Shown: in pieces, positions 37,501-48,900 of the stretch
Numbering within the stretch: position 1 is the stretch's first letter
Layout: each line of letters begins with the position of its first letter
Made by a program: the position numbers and the translations under genes
Notes under the pieces: model-generated
The model's input: only the letters and a program-made list of their open reading frames with translations
What the model was told of the DNA's origin: nothing
Database searches by the model: none
NCBI GenBank assembly: GCA_035610835.1
Contig: CM069452.1
Span: 24,185,121 to 24,249,120 of the forward strand
From: Ophiura sarsii
Taxonomy: Eukaryota > Echinodermata > Ophiuroidea > Amphilepidida > Ophiuridae
Reading direction: 5' to 3'
DNA: 64,000 nucleotides

Positions 37501-40500
37501 TCTCAAGGTAAGAGAGAAAGCTTCTTTTTTTTGTAACAATTTTTGGATAATTTTTGGAATATTTTTTAATTTGCTGAAAATTTTTAGAAAATTTTGAAAT
37601 GGTTTTGATATTCTCAAGGTAAGAGAGAAAGCATTGTATTTTTTGTAACCATTTTTGGACTTTTTTTCGAATATTTTTGAATTCATTGAACAATTTTGGA
37701 AAATTTTGAAATGGTTTGAAAAATTAATTTAATTTAAAATGGTTTGAAAAATTGTTGTAAATACACCAATATTTCCCATAACTTTGGGGAAAGAAAGAAA
37801 CAAAAAATGCCTGACCGACCCTACCTGAGAGGACTATTTGCCTGCATTATGGTCAACTTAATTATTCAATGAATTATTAGAGGGCGACTAGTACAGTTGA
37901 TACCAACGAGATAGATATAGGTAGAGCGATGACTGTAGCTAGGGTCATTGCCAGCCCATTTACAATGCAATCCTAAATCTCGCGCTCGAAATCGTGTAAA
38001 ATTATAGATGAACCGCCAAAATCTTTCAAAACATAGTGAATTCAATCAGTTATACATTAGAAATGTAGAAATAGTTATCCACTTTTGGGCATAATTCTGT
38101 TATACCCTGCACACCTACATCTGTAGTATGCGTCGTTCTTAAAAATCATGCACTATGAATACCTCTGTGAGGGTATAACAGAATTACTCCAACTTTTGTT
38201 TTGGATATCTTAATTTCTTAGTTTAAGCTACATAAGATATCAGTGTTAAATAAAAGATAGCAAAATAATTCTCTGAAATCAGTAATATTATTTCAGGGCC
38301 CGTTGCCGCAAGTGGTCGCGTGAAGCCAATTTTGTGATCTTGCGACCAAATGCAGCAACGGTTACTGAATGAATCGACTGAATTTAGTGGATTTGCAAAT
38401 AATATGGCAACTTTATACAATTTTGCGAGCAAACGGTACTCAAAACAACTGGAAATCAGCCCTTTTTGGGTCAATCTTAAATCTTGATACGGGATTCTCG
38501 GCCAAATTATGTGCATATTTACCTACTTATGTGATTGATTTTGTAAAACGATGAAATTTCATAAAATTATTTTTTTATTTGTTGACTTCATTTTCTTGAC
38601 AAGCAGGGCGCTCTATGTATATCTATCTCGTTGGTTGATACAGCACTACCAAAACCCTATTGTATATTTCACGGACATAAATTATGCTAATGAGCTCATT
38701 AAATGACGTCACTCACATCATCGGGTTTTGCCGATGATTGAAATCCGTTGATTGAAATTCTAGGTCGAGTAAAATGATGTTCTTATTTGTTGTCTGTGAG
38801 CTTTTCTGATTTTTTTCCCGTATTGGAGTATTTTTTTATTGAAAATAGACAGTTCAAATTAAACGTTGGTTCCAAGTTCAAGTGACAGCACATGTATTAA
38901 AGGCGACAGCAAAGGCAATATGCAAGCAACATTTGAGAAAAAACGATGCCCGACTTTGCAAGAAAGTGTACGGGGAAGTGTACGGGTGAACATGACAAAC
39001 CAAAACAGCCTAGTAAATAATCACCTCCGTGGCGCAATTGGTTAGCGCGTTCGGCTGTTAATCGAAAGGTTGGTGGTTCGAGTCCAGCCGGGGGCGTTGT
39101 TACTTTTTGCATTTAATGCAGATCGACAAATCACAGTAAAAATATAATATTGACAAAATCACAGACACTTACACAAAAATCGCATCTGCGCATGCTCCTG
39201 TCGTGATCGAAATCTACCACACAAGCAATGGGCGAGTTTTATAAGTGTACAGAGCACTGGGCTCACGTGCCAAGGTTGTAGGTTCCCTTCCTGCTTTTGT
39301 AAAAATGTTACACACATAGTCAAGGCACTGTATCTTGAATACCTACCAAAGTTGGTAATCTAGACACTTGTGCTGTATGTAATATGCACAAACTTAATAC
39401 TGATGGTTAACATGGGCTCTGTACTATCATATATTGAATTACATGCATATTACTTGAATTACACGGAGGATTGACCCAATTTAACTTGAAATTATTTTAA
39501 TTGGGGTTTGGGTTACAGTTATCATTATTTATTCAATTTTAAAGTAATCTGACAAACTATTTCTTTCTTTTTTATAGATCGTAGGCAACCTCATCTATTA
39601 CCGTTATATGAATCCAGCCATCGTAGCCCCAGATGCCTTTGATATTATAGATATTGGTGTAGAGAAAGGGGGGATGAGCAATGATCAAAGAAGAAACCTG
39701 GGATCCATCACCAAAGTACTGCAGAGTGTTGCATCAGGAAAGAAGGTGAGAACCACCAAAAAGACAACCAATATTTCCCCCTCTCTAAGGCCCAAAAAGA
39801 ATTTGTGTGGTTTATGACTCTACCTTATATAACTGATGTTTGATAAGACAGCACCAGAAGCTTCCAAAAGTCAATCTAAGCACATTTACTTGAAAATTTA
39901 AAGCATTTGTGTAACATGAACCGATGGCACCAAAGTATGTGTGGAAGTCCAGCCTCTACCTAATCGCACGCACCAATGAGTCAGCTTCAAAAAAAATCAT
40001 TTTCTTCAGCATAGCCCACCTGATTGCGCAACAAAATAATAAGACTGGGGAAGCGCGCTACCAGCACACAGTATTGTGTTGTGCTGAGTGTGGATGAAAG
40101 GTTAGGTTAAGTGATATAATATGTGCCATTCATGGATACTGCTTTCCACTACAGTCATAAAAAAGTAGCTATACAGGTAATAAATGGGCTTTTAACTAAA
40201 GAAATATATATCCTAACTAAAAATATTATATTATAAAGTTGTTGAGAAATTTATCTTTTTCAATATGAGATAGTGCACGCTAGGATTGGGGGATTATTAA
40301 GAAAGTGACTCTCCAAAATGTAAGGTGAAGTCCGATTTTCATTTTCACATTTTCATTTCTACATGCGGACCCGGCTACAGGTACAGTGGATTACTGGTAG
40401 TGTAATATTGGGGATGCATGCGCAGGTTGGATAGTCGGCCGTAGTGTTCCGATGGATCAATACGCCACACACACGCTACCTGTCATCATGGTCATACTCG

Positions 40501-42954
40501 CCTCCGTGTTGAAAAGAAAAATGAAATTGTGACTTAACCTTACATTTTGGATTGTCATTTCTTCAATACTCAACCGATCCTAGCGTGCAAGAAAGAGGAT
40601 AAATTTCCCATCAACTTTATAATTGAATATTTTTAGGTAGGATATATATTTTTAGAGTTAAAAGCCCATTTATTACCTGTATAGTTACTTTTTTTGATGA
40701 CTGCACTTACTTTGTCAGGCCAACTTTGTACCATTGGTTGTAAAGCAAAATAATACACACCTGCAGGTGCCATAACTATTATTATAGTGACATCTGATAT
40801 CATTTTTATCAGTTGTAATAATTTGTTTGTGATATTTAACTTGCAGTTTGGAGATGACAGTGCCCACTTACAGCAGCTGAACCCATTTGTGGAGGAAGCA
40901 TTTGAAAGATTCAAGTAAGATATTTGACATTCCTAAGAACAGGTTTTTAATCTCGTTGAATAATTTGATTAACTTTTCATATCAAATTCAATGTTCCTAA
41001 AAAGGTTATCCTTATCTACTGTTTAATTTCCGGGATAATAACTGATGGGCTGTCTTCCCAACATTGTACCTCTAAATGGCAAGTCGGAGAGAACGGACAC
41101 TTTTATCACAAAGGCGTCATGAAAATGTAGGCATGCATTTTCAAAACCAATGGTTCTGCTGAAAAGATCAATAATTTGGCTTTCATTCAATAGAAGAATT
41201 TACCTTTTTTTGAAAGTCAATCCACGGAATGATCGAATTATGGTCAACCTAATGGAGAACATATCTGGGATTTGCATGTTTTTCCTTTATTTTTGTATCA
41301 GTATTGTATGTGTTATAATGCTAATAAATGTTATGTTAAAGACTAAGTCCCCCACAGTATCAGTACCAGTTCTGGCATTTTGTTCTATGATATAATAAAT
41401 GTTATGTTTGTTTCATACCTCTAGGGGTTTCTGCACTCAGGTGTGTGATGTCTCAGAGCCAGAAGATGTTTTCAACATTGACGAGTACTCCGATTTTGTG
41501 AATCCCTCCAAGCCTGTCGTCTATATGTCAGTCAAAGAGATCATTGACACACATGCAGTAAGTATTGCATAAATGCTTACATAAAAAAGTTTTTTAAAAA
41601 AAAGACTCTCAAAAAGAAGATAAAACAATGTTGACATGTGGATTATATGTGTGTGGACTATTTTTTCATATTGGTCGTATGTGTTGAATAAGTAGAGATG
41701 TTAGATCCCGCTTTTGTAGTCAAGTAAAAGATCACTGTTTCTGTAATTGTGTACATTGTATCAATACTATCCTTTATCCAAGATAGGCCCACATGCTAAT
41801 AGGAAACTCTAATTACAAAAATAGAATACTTGATTAGAAAATTAAATGTATGCTTAATAATTCAAAAGATGTTGTATGCCAACCAACTATTCTATCATAA
41901 CATTTGTGATATGTAAAAACCTTGTATCTCCATCGGGCCCTTCAGCATGTATAAAGTAATACTTCCTATATATAACCTTTGCAAATATTCCTATGCATAA
42001 CCATTGGGCAATTGTACTTTATACATGCTGAAGGGCCAGAAAAACATATGATGTTTTGACAGAACAGCAACAATAACATTATTGCTTATTTTCTGTTTCT
42101 CCGTCTCTATCTAGTTGTTAATAGAACACATAGATGCCTTGGCACCTGACAAAGATGACCCCATACATGAGCTTCTAGATGACTTAGGAGAGGTCCCATC
42201 AGTAGAAGATATCTTAGGTATGTATGTATGGTTTGTAGAGGCAACATATGCACAATGTGGCACGTATGTTGAGCTCATCCATTACCTATTCAAATGTAGC
42301 AGTATGGAGATTAACTCTAACCCAAGAAGTGTAACGGGATGGATCTCTGAACAGGGTTTAATGGGAGGACCAACAAAATTATGTCCGCCGCCCCCCGAGA
42401 AATGAACCCTGGTCGCCGGGTGACAGGCGAGTCACCCAACCACCACACCACAAGCGCTGGGCCTCCCAGGCTAAATTTTTGCAGACCATGTATACCTGGG
42501 GTTTTAGTGCACCATGGGATAGAACTTGTGCGCTCGCATCTATAAGTGCTGCTGGCTGTGTGGTTCTTTGTCGAGTAGTAGGGTAAGGGTTAAACAACAA
42601 AAATACACCATATCTAATTGTATTACTATACTATATTATGCCCAATTTCAAGCGTCACTTACAAATATTACCTCTCAACCCGAGGGAGTGATTCACACAA
42701 ACGGTAAAAACATGCGCTCATGGCCCAACCAGGCAACTTCCTTGTTACAAGCCATGTGCTTAAACCACCATACTGCAGGGTCTTAGTCATACTACAAGGT
42801 CTTAGTGTGAATAGCAAAACATCAGTAGGAAGAAATACTATATAGCCATAAATAGAATCCTCATGTGATATCGGGTATTGTTTTCATGGTATGACTTAAT
42901 GAATCATATGATTTCACATTTGTACCTGTATGCATGTGTCCACCCCAAAAAAAA

Positions 42955-42995
<41 letters not shown>

Positions 42996-45900
42996 CAACA
43001 TTACTTGAGGTTATTGTTATTATTAACTTCCTAAATAAGTGTCATGGAACATTTCAAACAAAATTTTAAAGGCAAATTAGTTTGCTATACTTGAAAACCA
43101 TACTTGATTCGGTTCAGTTATTACGGAGAAATGTACGATTAGCGATTGCGGTGAAGTCTATTTTGAGATTATTATTTGTGCTCTTAAAGGGGTTATTTAA
43201 GTTTTAAAATAATACCACAGTTATCCAAATTGATAAAGGCTTTTAAATTTTACAAGTGAAAGAGACTCCTAAATTCTTATTATTTTCTTTGGGTTTTTCT
43301 GTCTGTTTCATCCATATCTTGAAAAGCACACAGCCGCAAAGTCCCCTCTTTTGATGTGCTGCATCACATTAGCTATATTTATAGCTGCCATTTGAAAACT
43401 TAGCCAAATCTGATAACTGGTTTGACACACACACTGGTTAACATTAAACCAGGCATGAGAATCTTCAGGAAAAAGCAGGAATTCCTGTTTTTTTGTATTC
43501 AAAATGTACGCAGTTTTATTTAATTTCAGCCTGTTTTTGGCCTTTTTGCCCAATTTCTTGAACTCTTTCAGGAATTTTCACCACTTTCCTACTATTTTCA
43601 AAAACTCCATTCTCATGCCTGTAAAACACATGGCAGCTATTCTAACCATGGAGCCTTATGGCATTCATTTCTTCTCTTTGTTAATCATTTTGTCTCTTCA
43701 TTTCTCTGCCTTCTTTTTGTCAATCCAGGTGAGGCTCCAGGTGGCCTTACAGACCCTCAGGCAGAACAGATGCTAGCTACTATGGCCAAGACTGAAATAT
43801 CACTCACACTCAATAATAAGTTTGAAATAGTAGAAGACAGTGACGAAAACACAAAGAAAACATTCATGAAGTAAGTTATAATTATATTCATTTTACCGAA
43901 TGTAACCTAAGAGGAATATTGTTTAAGCTTGAGAATGGGGTGGGGTCTTAAGCTAAGGTCATACATTTTCTGCTTTGTAACTGTCGAATTCCGCGTTTTC
44001 CGCTTTGTAAGTTTTGCATTTTTCTGTGATGTAATTTTCCCCAAGAAAGCTTAACATTTACGATCTATATATAAGACCAAAATAAACACACTTTACAGAA
44101 AAACACATCATTTTAGATTTTTAGGCTTACCTTATTATTACTTAATATTGTTTGTTTTGTTTTATTACGTATCGTTTTTTAATATTTATATTGTTTTATT
44201 CAAGACTATTCATCAATTTTGTGTTTTGGACGTTTTTTGTGCATTTTTTCCCTTCTTTTCATCAAAATGTCGTTTTCCGCGTTTAACCTCAATTCTGTGA
44301 TAAATTCGTGACCTTATCTTAAGCTTTGAAATATTAAATGGAAGTACACAAAATCCACCCTAAATCAGAGATAGAATTTGTCTTGCTTTTTATATGCTTT
44401 CATTTGGACTCTAATAATCTGATATGTTACAATTGAATGAAAATGTTCACATTGATCAATGTGTCTGAGGTATCATAAATAAACACAACAAACCTTGAGA
44501 AGACATTTTGCCTCTTGACCTTGTTGAATGCCACCGTTTCTCAAGGTTGTCTTTTACTAGATATATTTATTTCCCAGTCAATCAGGTATAGAAAATTGTG
44601 AAAATTAGGAAGCTACTTGCAGAGAAATATGGTATTTGGAGTGAGATTTTAGTTGTGAACATAAAGGAACACATATTAAATGGGAGGGATTTTTTCTTAT
44701 TGCACGGGGACTTTTTTACTATTTTCCTGGAGGTTCATTCTCTTTTTCAAACCTGTAACCTGTACCAGTATCATATCTGCTAGATATTAACAATGTGTGT
44801 GTTATTATTACGTCAACAGGGTCAAGCGTCTTCTTGTTGATGTGATAGGCTGTCAATCTGGAGATTCAGTGCAACAAATCCTTACTACACCAGCATCGCC
44901 AGATCAGGTAGGCTAACTCAAAACAAAAACCTCTTTGATAACTTATTTGCTTATTCCTTTGTCCTCTGACTGACATCCAATTACCAATAACTAGATTATT
45001 GATCTTCTGCAATACCCTGTGGGCTGTATCACTAGCCCTGTGTTATATAATACAACTTTTCTATGAATCTGCCTATATTGAAGATCTGATATATTGAAAG
45101 GGGTGATTACTGTAGATCTTGACAAATCATATCTGTACACAACAAATTAAGGAGGAACAGAAAGTGAAAACCTAAGAAACTTGAGTGGTAACTTCAACAC
45201 TTTTAGCCTAGGATGAACTTGCAAGATGAATCTGGACACATTAAAGTAATATAATACCTGCTTATTTTAATTATTCACAGGGAATTGTACTTAGTTGAAA
45301 AATGGTTTAAATATATTCTTGAAAGAAGAGCATTTGATGTCAATTTTAAATATTCAAAAGCCTTGTGATTAATTTTGTATTTTTGAAATATTTCCTACCA
45401 ACATGATTACTAGGCAATATTGCTATAACTTGCACTGTTGCATTGTATCATTATTCACATTAGTCTCATTACAAATATTATTGAATTGTTGTTTTTAACA
45501 GGAAGAATCTCATAGGCTGCTGGTTCAGAATCGCATGAAGCAAGATGAGAATTTGAAGGCTGACTCTACCAAACTCACAAGATCAGCATCTGGCATGGAT
45601 GATAACAAGTAAGTGACTACTATTAAGCTTAAGGGACTTATCAGGGTTTTTTTCACCCAGCTTCCAATAAGACTAGTTTTAATTAATAGAGAAGAAAATA
45701 GGACAACACTTTTGAGGAGCAGTGTAAACTAAATAGAAGTATAAGTGTACTTTAATCACAGTTTGAAAAAGTCATATTTTCCACATTTTTAAAGATATAT
45801 TATTAATATGTACAAAATAGTCAAATATCCTGAAATTACCAACAAATGTAAATATATTATTCATTTTTTCCACCATGGCTCTTATACTCTTATAGACTTT

Positions 45901-48900
45901 TAAAGTTATAGCGCGTATTATGATTAATGTAACTTAATATGTGTTTGTTTTATAGATTACCAATCGAAGCTAAGAAACAGAAGATTCTACGTAGTCTAGA
46001 GAAGTTAGAAGAAGCTGGTCTAGTCTCCAAAGCAGACAACCACCAAGCTCTCATAGATTCCATTGCACAGGTAAATGTGCTACTGTAAAAGTGGAAATGT
46101 TTCCGCTTCATGTTTTTTTGCAATCGGATCCGCTACCATGAAAATATTAACACACGAATGTATTTCTTTTGCGTAAAGGTCTATGTGATGAAGCTACAAA
46201 TCCTGAATTTAAAAACATGCAGAACTGTTTACAATCGGCAAAGCGTGAACAATTACCACTTTGCCATTGTAGAACCAGGAAACTTCGCAGATTTAAATCC
46301 TGGTCAGAAAAAAAAATCATTTTGTGACCACCATGAGAAGAAAGCAATATTAATCTATATCACTTCCATAAACCAAGTTTGTTTTTATGTTTAATTTCAT
46401 AATGCTTGTGCAGAAATATAGGCATTTGAATCCTAGGCATATAGATGCATTTATAATGCTTTATGGGAGGTCCTGGAGTCAGTTCCTTGTCAAGGAAGTG
46501 AATTTTCATTTATTGACCACCATGAGGGAAAGATTATTAATCTACATCACTTCTGCCTCCTGAACTTAGTAAGATTGATCTCAAGTGTAATTCGCTACAC
46601 AGTATATACTCTCCAAGAAAAGGGAAAGATAATTGGAACACAGATCTTCTTTTTTTTCTCTACATTATGAAGCAAAAAGTACCCGTTTTACAAATTGAGA
46701 AGGAAGTGTTTCTCTGAATTAAGTGCATCTTCAATTTCCATTGAACTTGAATGGCAAATGTGATGAGTAGTGTAAAAATGTACACATGCAGCAGTGTGAT
46801 GTATCACTCTTTCTGCTTTTTATTTTATAGGTCTATGAAATAAAAAAATCTATTATGCTAATTTCATGAATATTTCTTCTAAATTTTCCCCATTGACAGG
46901 ATATCCGTAACCAGAGAAGATATAGGCAGAGAAGAAAGCAAGATTTGATAAGGATGCGTGCCACACTTGAAGGTCTGGAGAACAAGGCTACGTTTTATGA
47001 GGAACAAAATGACTACTATAACCAGTACATCAGAACTTGCTTGGATAATCTACGTGCAAGGTAATATCTTTGATGCAAGCGTTACTGTAAAAGTGGACAT
47101 TTTTGCGTTTTACGCTCTCGGATTAGCAACCATGAAGTCAATAACACACGAATATATTTCTTTTGCGTATAGGTATATGTGATGAAGCTACAAATTGTGA
47201 ATTTAATGACACTGAAAACAGTTATAATCCTCAAAGAGCGAAAAAATAATTGCGCAAAATTACCACTTTGATAGAATATCAGAGAATTAATCAGAACCCG
47301 TTTTTGTGGTTAAGAAAGTACTAACTACTCAAACAAACGTTTTTCTGGACTTATTTATGTATCTACATGTATGTATCCTTCATGAGGATCTTTAAGTCAA
47401 GACAAGAGAACATAATGAACAAATCAGAGGGTGTCTACTACCTTAGTCCTTGATACCCTTAACGTTCCCTTTTGACGAAGAGAAAAGAATACCAACACTT
47501 TTCTTCAGTGGATCGTCACAATATTTGATGTTGTACTAAGCTAGAAGAAGTATCTGTTTGAATTAAATGCCTTAACTTCACAACAACTAGACCTGTTTGA
47601 TAAGTTAATTAAATATGAACATTATGAAAATAATGAATCGCTACACATATTTGGAGACAACTTTTAAGTAGTGTGATATGTTATTTTATATTGGAATTAT
47701 TAAACAATTGAATCTGCAACAACAATTATTATTATTAGTGAATTCTGATTGTATAACCTTACATAACATGCACTGTAAAACTTCTATGTAGATAGTTCAA
47801 CTGAATAAGGCAGGATTGTCTGTTTAAAATGCAGTTTCATTAATAATTATGGTGCAGTAGAATTATAAACTCTTTGCTATTGGTATTTTGTACCTCAGGA
47901 GAACCTCCAAGGCTGAAGAGAAGAAGAAACCCACCAAGACTAACCTCAAGTACACAGGTGCTAAGCTCTATGAGAAAGGCATCATACTGGAGATTGAAGG
48001 ACTGGAGGAATCACAGTAAGTCAATTAGAAAACTGGGTGGTTTTTTGAGTATTTTTAAAACAGGGTAATACAGGGTGGTTCAATAAAACCTTGACAGTTT
48101 TTTGAAGCCATTTTTTTAAAATTCTGTGGATTTAAAAAGATTTTTTTTTCAATATTCATCAACTATATGATCTTGACCATCTATGCTGAAAATATCATTA
48201 CAAATAACCTTACGGTTGCAAAATAACAGCTATTTGAACAAAGTCTGTCCCATTTCACTCTGTCCACGGGTACTGATTTCGCGACGTTACAACCAGTGTG
48301 GTTCAATAAAACGTTGACAGTTTTTCAAAGCCATATTTTTAACAATTGTGTGATTTGAGTGGGTTTTTTACATATTCCTCAAAAATATCATCTTGGCCGT
48401 CTATGCTGAAAATGTCAATGTTAATAATGCTATGGCGGCAAAATGATAGCTATTTGAAGAGAATCTCTCCAAATCTCTTTGCTCACGAGTAAGTCTACGG
48501 GAAATGCCCAGCAAGATAACATTAAATGCATGGCATCGTCACTGTTAAGGCATAGAGCATAGACAATTACACTTCCAATCTATGAAAATCAATAATTCTA
48601 ATTAGGGTCACTCGTGGTATTATTATAACGTATTGATTTCACACCTGAATAGATAGTTAAGATGTTAACAATTACCCTGGTTTCACCTGGCGGGATCTTC
48701 AAATCTTAGATTACTTGCATGCAATTCATCATTCAGTATTCAATGTAACGTCGCAAAATCAGTACCCGTGGACAGAGTGAAATGGGACAGTCTTTATTCA
48801 AATAGCTGTTATTTTGCAACCGTAAGGTTATTTGTAACGATATTTTCAGCATAGATGGTTAAGATCATGTAGTTGATGAATATTGAAAAAGATTTTTTTT

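Noticed and set aside
38897..39112. Minus-strand 71-codon frame with AGLEPPTFRLTAERANQLRH
   Set aside because: This is the translated complement of the tRNA-Asn gene, a well-known artefact.
39230..39300. Second tRNA-like segment with AGGTTCCCTTCC after the tRNA-Asn
   Set aside because: Only a weak B-box resemblance; no cloverleaf can be drawn.
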